Assembly: GCA_016182905.1 (NCBI GenBank)
Contig: JACPFR010000018.1
Location: 1-64,000, forward strand
DNA from: Elusimicrobiota bacterium
GTDB taxonomy: Bacteria; Elusimicrobiota; Elusimicrobia; UBA1565; UBA9628
Length of the DNA: 64,000 nt
Reading direction: 5' to 3'
Position numbers and translations under genes: made by a program. A model generated the notes under the pieces. That model was not told the origin of the DNA and ran no database searches. It saw only the letters and a program-made list of their open reading frames with translations. This document shows, in pieces, positions 50,417 to 58,979 of the stretch. The stretch's first letter is position 1. Every line of letters begins with the position of its first letter.

Positions 50417-51619
50417 ATGATCCGACTTTCCTCGCTGCTGCTGGCCCTGCTCGCGACGACCGCCCGCGCGGAGTTCTCCGTCCCGGGCTTCGAGCTCGTC
50501 TACTCTTATCCCGTCGAGACGGCCCTCGCCGAGCCCGACCTGCGCCTGGCCCAGGACGCCTGGCCCGCGATGTTCGACGCGGCGCAGAAGACGATCGACA
50601 TCGAGCAGTTCTACGTGACCCCGTCCACGGGCGAGCCCCTCGAGCAGTCCCTCCAGGCCCTCGAGCGCGCCGCCGCGCGCGGCGTGAGGATCCGCGTCCT
50701 CCTCGAGAAGAAGTTCGAGAAGAACTCGCTCGACGGCATCGCGCGGCTCAAGTCCATCCCCGGCCTCGACCTGCGCATCATCGAATGGTCCAAGGTCAAC
50801 GGCGACGGGATCGTCCACGCCAAGTTCTTCGTCGTCGACTCGACGCAGGCCTTCGTCGGCAGCCAGAACTTCGACTGGCGGGCCCTCAAGCACATCCACG
50901 AGCTCGGGCTGAGGATCACCGACGCCGGCGTCGTCGCGAGCGTCCAGCGGGTGTTCGAGCACGACTGGAAGGAGGCCGACACGAGGGTGTACGAGCTCGG
51001 CTTCAAGCCGGAGCCGCCGCCGGCGCCCGCGAGCCGCGACGCGGACCGCTCCGGGCGGGCCTACCTCGTCGCCAGCCCGTGGCGGAAGAACCCGCCCGGG
51101 GTGGGGGACTCCGAGTCCGAGCTGGTCCGGCTCATCGGCGAGGCCAAGTCCGAGCTGGCCGTCCAGCTCCTCGACTACAACCCGACGACCTACTCCCGTC
51201 CCAAGCGCTTCTACGCCCCGATCGACAACGCCCTGCGCGACGCGGCGGTGCGCGGCGTGAAGGTCAAGCTGCTCGTCTCCCACTGGAACACCGACGAGCA
51301 GTCCGTCGTCCACCTGAAGAGCCTTTCCCTGATCCCCGGCGTCGAGGTGAAGGTCATCACCGTGCCCGAGGCCAAGGAGGGCCGCATCCCCTTCTCGCGC
51401 ACCGCGCACTCCAAGTACATGGTCGCCGACGGCAAGGTCGCCTGGGTCGGCACGAGCAACTGGGCGGGGGGCTACCTCGACTCCTCCCGAAACCTCGAGA
51501 TCGTGGTGAAGGACGAGTCCCTCGCCGCGCGCGCCGCGAGGATCCACGCCCATCTGTGGGGCTCTCCTTACGCCGAGCCGCTGCAGCTCCTGAAGGACTA
51601 CCCGAAGCCCCGGAAATGA
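50417..51619 (+). CDS. Exported phospholipase D-like protein
   Basis: This 400-residue protein has a signal peptide (LSSLLLALLATTARAEF). It has two HKD motifs: VHAKFFVVDSTQAFVGSQNF near residue 135 and AHSKYMVADGKVAWVGTSNW near residue 332. Both sets of His, Lys and Asp are present, and a GSxNF/GTSNW turn follows each, so it should be an active two-domain enzyme of the PLD superfamily (phospholipase, cardiolipin synthase or nuclease type). The periplasmic location fits a phospholipid or nucleic acid substrate. The ATGA overlap with the MFS gene suggests uptake of its product, perhaps a glycerophosphate. Confidence 0.88.
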   Translation: MIRLSSLLLALLATTARAEFSVPGFELVYSYPVETALAEPDLRLAQDAWPAMFDAAQKTIDIEQFYVTPSTGEPLEQSLQALERAAARGVRIRVLLEKKFEKNSLDGIARLKSIPGLDLRIIEWSKVNGDGIVHAKFFVVDSTQAFVGSQNFDWRALKHIHELGLRITDAGVVASVQRVFEHDWKEADTRVYELGFKPEPPPAPASRDADRSGRAYLVASPWRKNPPGVGDSESELVRLIGEAKSELAVQLLDYNPTTYSRPKRFYAPIDNALRDAAVRGVKVKLLVSHWNTDEQSVVHLKSLSLIPGVEVKVITVPEAKEGRIPFSRTAHSKYMVADGKVAWVGTSNWAGGYLDSSRNLEIVVKDESLAARAARIHAHLWGSPYAEPLQLLKDYPKPRK

Positions 51620-52821
51620 GGAAGGCGCTCGACACCGCCGCGCTCGGCTTCGCCGGGCTGTGCCTCGGCCTGGCCGCCGGCGCCCTGCCCGCGGCGGCGT
51701 CGGCGGAGGCGAGGCTGGAGCTGTCCAAATCCCAGCTGGCCCTGACGCTCGGCCTGGGGCTGTGGACGCGCGCCTTGGCCTCCGGCTTCGCCGGCGCGCT
51801 CGTCGACCGCTTCGGCGTCCGCCGCGCCCTGCGCGGCGCGGCGGCGGGCGCCGCCGCCGCCGGGCTCGGCCTCGGCCTCCTGTTCCTCGGCGGGAGGGAG
51901 GAGACGGCGTTCGTCGGCGTCGCCATCCTGCACGCCGCCCTGTGCTATTTCCTGGCCTTCGCCGGGCCCGCCGCGGCCCGCATGAACGCCGCGCGCCTCG
52001 AGCCCGCGCTCCGCGGACGCCACTCCGGCCTTTACGGCGCGATCGCCTTCCCGGCCGAGTTCCTCGCCCTGCCGGCCGGCCTGTGGCTCGGCGGGCGTCT
52101 CCCCGCCGCGGCCTTCGTCTTACTGCCGGCCGGCGCCGCGCTCCTCGCCCTCGCCGCCGCCTTGCTCGCCCCCCGCGGGACGCGGGAGGACGAGCCCCAT
52201 CCCCGGCTCGCCGAGCTCGCCGTCCTCGCCCGCCGCCGGGACGTGCTCCTGCCCGCCTCCCTCGAGGCCTGCGCGGGGGCCGCGCGCTGGGGCCTGCTGG
52301 GCTGGTCGGCGCAATTCCTGAACGAGGTGCACCACGTCCGGCTCGGGACGCCGCTGTTCGGCGCGGCGCTCGCCGCGGCCGCGGGCGGGGCCTTCCTGGG
52401 CCCCGTCCTCGCCGGGCTCGCGTCGGACAAGGGCTTCGGCGGACGCCGCGGGCCCGCGGCGGCGGTCTTCTTCGCGGCGCTGACCGGGGCGCTGATCGGC
52501 CTCGGCCGGGCGCTGGAGCCGGTCACCGCCGTCGCTTTCCTGGGCGCGGCCTGCGCCGCGTCCTTCGGCGTCCACGCCCTTCTCAGCGGCGCCGCCGCGA
52601 TGGACGCCGGCGGCCGGCGCTCGGCCGGCGCGGTCTCCGGCCTGCTCGACGGCGTCCACCACGCGGCCGGAGGGCTCGCGATGCTGCTCGTCGGCGCGAT
52701 GATCGACCGCGGCGGCTGGGCCGCCTGGACCCGCGCCTTGATCCCCTTCGCCGTCGCCGGCGCCGGCCTGTCTTTCCTGCTTGGCGCCTTTAAGGCTGAA
52801 GCTCCGGATCCTTGCCCTTGA
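51616..52821 (+). CDS. MFS transporter, divergent OPA-like
   Basis: This 401-residue membrane protein has about 12 helices and a very Ala/Leu-rich composition. The loop ALVDRFGVRRAL is the MFS motif A variant. Near the C-terminus HALLSGAAAMDAGGRRSAGAVSG aligns with the signature of organophosphate:phosphate antiporters in the neighbour gene (HGILSGTSTTDFGGAKNAGA). The start is the ATG at 51616, ATGA-coupled to the phospholipase D-like gene. Glycerol-phosphate-like products are possible substrates by context. The 3' end overlaps the convergent transporter by 32 bases. Confidence 0.75.
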   Translation: MRKALDTAALGFAGLCLGLAAGALPAAASAEARLELSKSQLALTLGLGLWTRALASGFAGALVDRFGVRRALRGAAAGAAAAGLGLGLLFLGGREETAFVGVAILHAALCYFLAFAGPAAARMNAARLEPALRGRHSGLYGAIAFPAEFLALPAGLWLGGRLPAAAFVLLPAGAALLALAAALLAPRGTREDEPHPRLAELAVLARRRDVLLPASLEACAGAARWGLLGWSAQFLNEVHHVRLGTPLFGAALAAAAGGAFLGPVLAGLASDKGFGGRRGPAAAVFFAALTGALIGLGRALEPVTAVAFLGAACAASFGVHALLSGAAAMDAGGRRSAGAVSGLLDGVHHAAGGLAMLLVGAMIDRGGWAAWTRALIPFAVAGAGLSFLLGAFKAEAPDPCP

Positions 52822-54175
52822 GCAGCTGAGCGACCGGAGCCTGGCGCTTCTTCGGCACCGCGTGCCAGATCTTCACCGCGAGGGCGAGGCCGATCAATGA
52901 GAAAGGCACCAAGAAGACCGGCCACCAGAACCAGTTCGACGCGATCTTCGCCGCGTCGCCCGTAGGCGTGATCGAGCCGATGATGACGGACTGCAGGCCG
53001 GTCCCGAGATAGACCATGCCGTCGACGATGCCGACGGCGGCGCCCGCGTTCTTCGCGCCGCCGAAATCGGTGGTCGAGGTGCCCGAGAGGATGCCGTGCA
53101 CGCCGATGACCGCCATCGACATCAGGATGACCGCCGCGCCGGCCCACCACAGCGCCTGATCGAGGGTGAACGCCAGGACCACCGCGCAGATCGCCATGAG
53201 GCCGTAGAGGACGCCCGCCATCGGCGCGCGCCGCGATTGGAAGAGACGGTCCGAGGCCCACCCGGTCAGGATGGAGCCGGCCACGCCCGCCAGGAACAGC
53301 ACCATGCCCCAGTTCTGGACCACCCAGAAGGTCTTCTTGAAGCCGACCTCGGCCGCGAACAGCGGATACCAATGCATGATGCCGTTGCGCAGGATGCCGG
53401 AGCAGAATTCGATCCCGCATACGACGATCAGCACCGGATGGGTGACGATCTTCTTGAAGACCTGCATGACCGGCAGGCGCTTGCCGTCGTGGGACAGGGC
53501 TTCCTCGCCGGTGTCGAAATCCTTGTAGCCCGCCTCGCCGGGGGAGTCGCAGAGGTATCTCCACATGATGATCCAGGTCACGCCCAGCAGGGCCGCCGGG
53601 ACGAAGAAAAGCCACCAATTCTGGTTCATCCCGGTGCCGCTCGGCAGGAAGAAATGGGCGATCGAAGCCCAGACGCCGAGCTTCTCGGGCAGGGCCGCGC
53701 GCGTGGCTTCGACGATGGCGAAGCCGGTCCCGCGCTCGCGAACGTGGAACCAAGGGGCCTTGACGGTCACGATCGCGACGGCGCCGTAGCTCTGGAAGTG
53801 CATGTTGATCGCGTACAAGACCATGAACATCCAGAACAGGGAGATGTTCCAGCCCCAGTTGCCCATGCCGTACAGCGCCAGGCCCATGACGGCGTTGACG
53901 ATGAGCGCGCCGCCGGTGCCGACGAGCATCGCGTTGCGTCCGCCGAGCTTGTCGGTGAGCGGCCCGGACGCGAGGAACGAGACGCCGTAGACCCACGCGC
54001 CGACGGCGAAGATCGTCCCGAATTGAGCCTTGGTCATCAGGGCGTCGCCGAGCGCGCTCTTGGCGACGGTCAGGTTGTAGCGCCCCATGTAGAGGAATGC
54101 GTAGGCCAGGCCCATCGGGACCCAATTGAGGGCGCGGCGAAGACGGTAGTCGAAAGCGTGGCGGGGATAGTCCAT
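52790..54175 (-). CDS. OPA-family organophosphate:phosphate antiporter-like MFS protein
   Basis: This 461-residue, 12-helix MFS protein has the N-terminal GlpT/UhpC-type signature MGRYNLTVAKSALGDAL, SGPLTDKLGGRNAML as MFS motif A and HGILSGTSTTDFGGAKNAGAAVGIVDG as the OPA-family loop. The likely substrate is glycerol-3-phosphate or a hexose phosphate. The ATG at 54175 (MDYPRHAF) is chosen because TATGAT ends seven bases upstream; the in-frame ATG at 54187 overlaps that -10 box. It is divergent from the HAD gene and overlaps the other transporter tail-to-tail. Confidence 0.85.
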   Translation of the reverse strand: MDYPRHAFDYRLRRALNWVPMGLAYAFLYMGRYNLTVAKSALGDALMTKAQFGTIFAVGAWVYGVSFLASGPLTDKLGGRNAMLVGTGGALIVNAVMGLALYGMGNWGWNISLFWMFMVLYAINMHFQSYGAVAIVTVKAPWFHVRERGTGFAIVEATRAALPEKLGVWASIAHFFLPSGTGMNQNWWLFFVPAALLGVTWIIMWRYLCDSPGEAGYKDFDTGEEALSHDGKRLPVMQVFKKIVTHPVLIVVCGIEFCSGILRNGIMHWYPLFAAEVGFKKTFWVVQNWGMVLFLAGVAGSILTGWASDRLFQSRRAPMAGVLYGLMAICAVVLAFTLDQALWWAGAAVILMSMAVIGVHGILSGTSTTDFGGAKNAGAAVGIVDGMVYLGTGLQSVIIGSITPTGDAAKIASNWFWWPVFLVPFSLIGLALAVKIWHAVPKKRQAPVAQLLKGKDPELQP

Positions 54176-54182
54176 AGGGGAA

Positions 54183-54192
54183 ATCATACAAT
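54183..54192. promoter_or_regulatory. Overlapping divergent -10 boxes
   Basis: TATGAT on the minus strand (54188-54183) ends seven bases before the transporter ATG at 54175. TACAAT on the plus strand (54187-54192) ends six bases before the HAD gene ATG at 54199. The two -10 boxes overlap by two bases, so the two promoters should exclude each other. Confidence 0.55.
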
Positions 54193-54198
54193 AGAAGC

Positions 54199-54936
54199 AT
54201 GATTCCTCAATCGATCGGTCACGTGACGCAAAAAGCCCTGCTCGACGCCCTGCTGGACGAGACGGCGGCCGCCGCGAAGCGGGGGAACGCCATCGTCGTC
54301 TTCGACCTCGACGACACCTTGTTCTCGACGGCCGACCGCCACCTGCGCATCCTCGCGGAGTTCGCGGCGATGATCGAGGGAAGCGACGCCCGCTCGGCCG
54401 GCGTCCTGCGCGGCATCGCGCGCGAGAAGCTGCGCTACTCGATCTCCGACACGGCCAAGGACCACGGCCTCGAGGAGAAGCTCGCCAAGGACCTGCGCGA
54501 CTTCTGGTTCGCGCGCTTCTTCAAGAACCCGTACCTGCTCGAGGACTCGATCATCGCCGGCGGGCCGGAGTACGCGGCCGAGGTGATCGCGCGCGGGGGG
54601 AAGTCCTTCTACATGACCGGCCGGGACGAGGGCATGCGCGAGGGCACCGAGGCGTCTTTGCTGCGCCACCGCTTCCCGGACCCCGACGGCAAGGGCGCCA
54701 CGCTCGTGCTCAAGCCGCGCTTCGACACGCCCGACTTCGCCTTCAAGAACGAGGCCCTGCACCGGCTCGCGGAGTTGGGCGCGGTCGTGGGCTCCTTCGA
54801 GAACGAGCCGGCGCACGTGAACATGTTCGTCGAGCGCTTCCCGAAAGGCAGACACTTCCTGCTCGAGACGAAGCACTCGGGCAAGCCCGTCGAGCTCCAC
54901 GCCGGCGTCCACCGCATCAAGGACTTCCGCCGCTAG
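54199..54936 (+). CDS. HAD-superfamily hydrolase
   Basis: This 245-residue protein has the nucleophile motif DLDDT in VVFDLDDTLFSTADRHL near residue 35 and motif II Thr in SFYMTGRDEGMREG near 135. Motif III Lys may be in KPRFDTPDFAFKNEAL. Acidic residues near ENEPAHVNMF fit motif IV. It is soluble, has no signal peptide, and belongs to the acid-phosphatase/HAD-III-like group in layout. Substrate unknown. A leaderless transcript is predicted (TACAAT-N6-ATG). It ends at a hairpin shared with the convergent dipeptidase. Confidence 0.82.
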   Translation: MIPQSIGHVTQKALLDALLDETAAAAKRGNAIVVFDLDDTLFSTADRHLRILAEFAAMIEGSDARSAGVLRGIAREKLRYSISDTAKDHGLEEKLAKDLRDFWFARFFKNPYLLEDSIIAGGPEYAAEVIARGGKSFYMTGRDEGMREGTEASLLRHRFPDPDGKGATLVLKPRFDTPDFAFKNEALHRLAELGAVVGSFENEPAHVNMFVERFPKGRHFLLETKHSGKPVELHAGVHRIKDFRR

Positions 54937-54938
54937 GG

Positions 54939-54982
54939 GGGACTATCCTCACGGATAGTCCCGACTGTTTCCGGAAACAGTC
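54939..54982. terminator. Double palindrome between convergent genes
   Basis: GGGACTATCC-TCAC-GGATAGTCCC (54939-54962, 10 base pairs) is followed at once by the perfect 20-base palindrome GACTGTTTCCGGAAACAGTC (54963-54982), which overlaps the dipeptidase stop codon. It probably terminates transcription in both directions. Confidence 0.65.
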
Positions 54983-56141
54983 AGCGGGCGGGCAGACGCT
55001 CCAGGAGGAATCGCATCGCGTTCCCTCCCATCACCGACGCGATGTCCTTCTCCGGCATGCCCTGCCTCATCAGCGCCTGGGTGATGAGCGGCATGCCCGA
55101 CGCGTCGAAGGGCTGGGCCACCGCCCCGTCGAAGTCCGAGCCGAGCGCGACGTGCCGCGCGCCGGCGACCTTGACGGCGTGGACGATCGCCCGCGCCGCG
55201 GCGTCGGCGTCGTCGCCGCAGGTGGCGATCCTCCAGAAGCCGATCGCGATGAGGCCGCCCTTGGCGGCGATGCGCCTGAGCTGATCGTCCGTGAGGTTCC
55301 GCTCGTTGGGGCAGGTCCCGCGCACGCCGGTGTGCGAGACTATGGGGGGCGTCTTGCCGAAGGCGAGGACGTCGTCGATGAGCGCGGGCGAGGCGTGGGC
55401 GACGTCCACGATCATGCGCAGCTCCTCGAGAGCCGAGAGGACCTTCCGCCCGAACTCCGACAGCCCGGCGCGGCTCGTACCGTGGGCCGACCCGCCGACC
55501 TCGTTGTCGATGAAATGCGTCAGCCCCACCATGCGCACGCCCATGTCGTACAGCGCCGCGACGCTCTCGAGCTTCCCGTCCAGGGCCTGGGCGCCCTCGA
55601 CCGACAGGAGGCCCGCCACCGTCCCCGTGCCGCGGGCCGCCAGGTAGCCCGACAGGTCCTCCCGCGCGAGGATCACGACGAGCCGTCCGCCGGAGCGCGC
55701 CGCCGCGCCGTCGAAGGCCGCCGCCTGGTGCCTCGCCCGCTCCAGCTTGCTCGTCCAGGTCTTCCGCGGCCAGCCCGAAGCGACCGCCAGCGCCGTGATC
55801 AGGTCGCCCTGCCCCGCGTCGTTGCTCTTGATGTTGATGCCCTTGGGCGCGTGGGTGACGATCGAGAACACCTGGAGCGCCGCGCCGCCGTCGACGAGGC
55901 GCGGCACGTCGACGTGGCCGAGCGCGTTGCGCCTGAGCAGGTCGCGGCCCCAGAACAGCGGGTCCGCGTGCATGTCCGCGACGGTCAGGCGGGAGTGGAG
56001 CGCCCGCGCCTCGGGGGATACGGCATAGGGGGGGCGAGCCAGGACCTTATTGACCCTCTTCTCGGCTTGGGCCGTGATGAGGTTCTCGGCGGCGGCGGGC
56101 AGCGCCAGCAGCCCGACGCACAGCGCCGCGGCGGCCCTCAC
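54981..56141 (-). CDS. Exported M19-type membrane dipeptidase
   Basis: This 386-residue renal-dipeptidase-family protein starts at the GTG at 56141, which overlaps the stop of the small gene upstream as GTGA. A signal peptide follows (AAALCVGLLALPAAAENL). Metal ligands are the His-x-Asp in VADMHADPLF, the Glu in LLSVEGAQAL, the His in IVDVAHASP and IVSHTGVRG, and GSDFDG near the end. It should hydrolyse dipeptides, possibly with D-residues, in the periplasm. It is the last gene of the long minus-strand run. The protein also has the conserved ALYDMGVRMVGLTH. Confidence 0.9.
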   Translation of the reverse strand: MRAAAALCVGLLALPAAAENLITAQAEKRVNKVLARPPYAVSPEARALHSRLTVADMHADPLFWGRDLLRRNALGHVDVPRLVDGGAALQVFSIVTHAPKGINIKSNDAGQGDLITALAVASGWPRKTWTSKLERARHQAAAFDGAAARSGGRLVVILAREDLSGYLAARGTGTVAGLLSVEGAQALDGKLESVAALYDMGVRMVGLTHFIDNEVGGSAHGTSRAGLSEFGRKVLSALEELRMIVDVAHASPALIDDVLAFGKTPPIVSHTGVRGTCPNERNLTDDQLRRIAAKGGLIAIGFWRIATCGDDADAAARAIVHAVKVAGARHVALGSDFDGAVAQPFDASGMPLITQALMRQGMPEKDIASVMGGNAMRFLLERLPAR

Positions 56142-56362
56142 TTGCCGAGCAGGTCCGCGAAGAACTTCTTCTTGTTGGGCACCGCGTGATAGGCGGCGAC
56201 CTTGTCGAGGCGCGCGATCAAGGTGATGTAGGTGCCCGCGTCGAAATAAACGCCGTGCTTGTGCAGCACGCTCATCACCCGCGCCTGGTCCTTCTTCAGG
56301 AGCTCGAGCAAGGTGGGGAGCTTCTTCTTGGCGGCTACGCCGCCGTGCTTTCTTTTTGCCAT
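56138..56362 (-). CDS. Small basic protein of unknown function
   Basis: This 74-residue protein (MAKRKHGGVAAKKKLPTLLE) is very Lys-rich with about 50 helical residues (ELLKKDQARVMSVLHKHGVY). It is not recognised. It overlaps the hydroxyacyl-CoA dehydrogenase gene by 28 bases and its stop overlaps the dipeptidase GTG as GTGA. The tight coupling on both sides argues it is translated. It may be a small nucleic-acid-binding protein, but that rests on charge only. Confidence 0.5.
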   Translation of the reverse strand: MAKRKHGGVAAKKKLPTLLELLKKDQARVMSVLHKHGVYFDAGTYITLIARLDKVAAYHAVPNKKKFFADLLGK

Positions 56363-57411
56363 TCAAAAGGCCCCTTGGGGAAGTTCATCGCGAGCTTGAT
56401 CGCGGTGTCGATGTCGGATTTACCGGCGGTACCCTCGGAGACGAGCCGTTCTGCCTCTAATATGATGGCGCCCGCAAGGTTACTCCAAATGTCCTTCGCC
56501 GTTAAAAGGTTTCCAGGAGCGAGGTCGTTCTGCACCCGCATGTTCTCCCCGATCTTTTTGCCGTTCTCGTAAACGTAAAATCCCTTCCCCGTCTTCCGCC
56601 CAAGCTCGCCCGCCCCCACGAGCTTCTTCTGGAGGGCGGGCGGCGCAAATCGTTCCGGTCTCCCCAGAGCCTCATAGATGGCCGTCGTAATGGCCAGGTT
56701 CGTGTCCAGCCCGATCAGATCCATGAGTTCAAATGGGCCCATCGGCACGCCGCCAATGCCGCGAGCGCCGTCATCAACGGCGGCGCAGCTCGTCTGTGTA
56801 TTGACCATCCGCTGCGCCGTGACGTAATAAGGCCTCATCACGCGGTTGACGATGAACCCCGGCACGTCCTTCACATCGACCGGCGTCCGCCGCAGGCCCA
56901 TCAACAGGAACTCCCACGCGGCCTGGAACGCTTCCGGAGAGGTCTCATCCGTCCGTATCATCTCGACCAGCTTCATCGCGACGGGGGGGTTGAAAAAGTG
57001 CACGCCGAGGGTCCTCTCCGGCGATTTGGCCCTCTTCATGATCTCCGCGACCGACAAAGAGGACGTGTTCGTCGCCAGAAGCCCGTCGGGGCAGACCTCC
57101 GAGAGCTTCTCGAACAGCTCCTGCTTCAGCGCCAGATCCTCCGGCGCCGCCTCGATGACCAGGTCCGCCCCCGCGAGGTCGTCGATATCGTTGACCGCGG
57201 AGATGGAATGGAACGCTCTTTCCGCCTGCTGCGTGGAGAGCTTCCCTTTGAGGACCGCCGTGTCGAACGACTTCTTCAGGCGCCCCGGGAGCGCCGCCAG
57301 CGCCGCCGGCAAGGCGTCGTGCACCTTCACGGAGAACCCGGACTGGGCGCACAGCTGAGCGATGCCCGCGCCCATCGTGCCCGCCCCCACGACCGCCACG
57401 CGCTGGATCAT
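56335..57411 (-). CDS. 3-hydroxyacyl-CoA dehydrogenase (PaaH/Hbd-like)
   Basis: This 358-residue soluble NAD enzyme has the NAD loop VVGAGTMGAGIAQLCAQ, the catalytic region LGVHFFNPPVAMKLVE with the His, and NRVMRPYYVTAQRMV and GLDTNLAITTAIYEALG in the helical domain. GKGFYVYENG is the usual end of the dehydrogenase domain; about 70 further residues form an extra 3HCDH-type C-terminal half-domain. The PaaH and Hbd families both have this size range. With the crotonases at 62.5-64 kb and the PaaA-like protein it could oxidise a phenylacetyl- or acyl-CoA intermediate. It starts four bases after the radical SAM gene. Confidence 0.9.
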   Translation of the reverse strand: MIQRVAVVGAGTMGAGIAQLCAQSGFSVKVHDALPAALAALPGRLKKSFDTAVLKGKLSTQQAERAFHSISAVNDIDDLAGADLVIEAAPEDLALKQELFEKLSEVCPDGLLATNTSSLSVAEIMKRAKSPERTLGVHFFNPPVAMKLVEMIRTDETSPEAFQAAWEFLLMGLRRTPVDVKDVPGFIVNRVMRPYYVTAQRMVNTQTSCAAVDDGARGIGGVPMGPFELMDLIGLDTNLAITTAIYEALGRPERFAPPALQKKLVGAGELGRKTGKGFYVYENGKKIGENMRVQNDLAPGNLLTAKDIWSNLAGAIILEAERLVSEGTAGKSDIDTAIKLAMNFPKGPFEWQKESTAA

Positions 57412-57415
57412 CGCC

Positions 57416-58930
57416 TCAGACCTTCTTGACCGGCGGCGCCAGCTTCATGCGGCTGAGGATCCCGCTCAGCGCCATCTCGCCGCGGGACTCGTGATGGCCC
57501 GTCCTCAGGTTGTGCAAGGTCGTGAGGAAGCGCGAGGGGCGGAACAGGTAGTTGCTGCCGTAGAACACCGCGAAGCCGAGCCAGTTGTAGATGCGCAGCC
57601 ACCGGGACGAGATGTGGTCGGTGTAGGAGATCGTTTCCGTGATGTCCACGTAGGCGAGCTTGTCGAAGTACTCGTCGTCGTGCTTGATCTTGCCTTCCTT
57701 GACCAGGCGCGCGTACAGCTCCGACCCGGGATAGGGGGAAAAGGCGCCGACGGAGACGTCGTGCGCCCCGTGCCAGGACATCTTCACGAGGAACCACAGC
57801 GTCTTCCACGTGTCGAGGTGCGTGTCGTCGGGCATGCCGATGATGATGTTGAGCTTGACGTTGAGCCCGGCCTTCACCGCGTCGCGCAGGGACTGCGTCA
57901 GCCGGGGGATGCTGACGTTCTTCTTCATGCGCTTGAGGCTCTCGGCGGAGCCGCTCTCGGGCGCGTAGTTCATGTTGCGGCAGCCCGAGGCGTACAGCCA
58001 TTTGGAGACCTCGGCGTCGATGGCCTCGGAGCGCGTGCCGCTGGGCAGCTGCCAGGTGATGCCGAGCTTGCGCTCGACGAGGCCCTTGGCGAACTCGAGG
58101 ATCCAGTCGCGCTTGACGATCGCGGTGAGGTCGTAGAAGTCCACGTTGCTGACGCCGAAGCGCTTGACGTAATCCTCGATCTCGTCGAGGACGAGGTTCG
58201 GGGCGCGCGCGATCCAGCGCGTCGTCCACATCACCGGGTTCGAGCAGAACGTGCACTGGTAGGGGCAGCCGCGGGAGGCGAGCATCGGCATGCTCTTGCC
58301 GCGGTTGACGCCGTAAGAGAGGAAGTTGTCCCAGTAGGCCCTGAGCGGGATCAAGTCCCAGGCGGGCTTGGCGATCCGGTCCACGGAGCGGATGCGCGCG
58401 CGCTCGCCGGTGAGGAGCACGCCGCCGCCGTCGCGCAGGGCCAGGCCCTTCACGAGCTTCAGGTCGCCGCCCTTCTCGAGCGCCGCCGCCACCTCGACGA
58501 TGGTCTCCTCGCCCTCGCCGAGGACGCAGACGGAGAGGCCGGGGCACTGCTTCATGCTGACGGCGGGCTCGGCGGTGAAATGCTCGCCGCCGGCGACGAG
58601 CGGGATGCCCGGGCGCGCGGCGCCGATCTTGTTGATCAACTCGCGGATGTGGACCCACTCCGAGGAGAACATGCCGGAGACGCCGATGAGGCCGGCGTCC
58701 CTCGGTATCCGCTCGCAGATCTCCTCGAAGGTCAGCCCGCGCAGGACGAGGTTGTAGGCGATCGGCACGCTCTGAAGGGGCTTCTCCCCGATGCCGTCGA
58801 TCAAAACGACCTCGTGGCCGGCCTCGCGCAGGGCCGAGGCGATGTAGGCGAGGCCGATGGGAGGCGTCAGGGACGCGATGTACGAGACGGGGTTAACGAT
58901 CGACGGGGGCCGGACGAGGCAGATCTTCAT
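57416..58930 (-). CDS. B12-binding radical SAM protein
   Basis: This 504-residue protein has an N-terminal cobalamin-binding domain (about 1-150; PPIGLAYIASALREAGHEVVLIDG) without the classic DxHxxG motif. The radical SAM barrel carries the cluster CPYQCTFC near residue 220, PESGSAESLKRMKK and IIGMPDDTHLDTWKT. It belongs to the large P-methylase/HpnJ-like branch whose members methylate or rearrange unactivated carbons. A TATCCT and an AGGGGAAG ribosome site precede the ATG. The neighbours (methyltransferase, glycosyltransferase and membrane protein) suggest modification of a lipid or surface polymer; the substrate is unknown. Confidence 0.88.
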   Translation of the reverse strand: MKICLVRPPSIVNPVSYIASLTPPIGLAYIASALREAGHEVVLIDGIGEKPLQSVPIAYNLVLRGLTFEEICERIPRDAGLIGVSGMFSSEWVHIRELINKIGAARPGIPLVAGGEHFTAEPAVSMKQCPGLSVCVLGEGEETIVEVAAALEKGGDLKLVKGLALRDGGGVLLTGERARIRSVDRIAKPAWDLIPLRAYWDNFLSYGVNRGKSMPMLASRGCPYQCTFCSNPVMWTTRWIARAPNLVLDEIEDYVKRFGVSNVDFYDLTAIVKRDWILEFAKGLVERKLGITWQLPSGTRSEAIDAEVSKWLYASGCRNMNYAPESGSAESLKRMKKNVSIPRLTQSLRDAVKAGLNVKLNIIIGMPDDTHLDTWKTLWFLVKMSWHGAHDVSVGAFSPYPGSELYARLVKEGKIKHDDEYFDKLAYVDITETISYTDHISSRWLRIYNWLGFAVFYGSNYLFRPSRFLTTLHNLRTGHHESRGEMALSGILSRMKLAPPVKKV

Positions 58931-58979
58931 GTCTTCCCCTTAAGGATAGCCCCGTCGAGGACCCGCGTCAATGCCGCGC

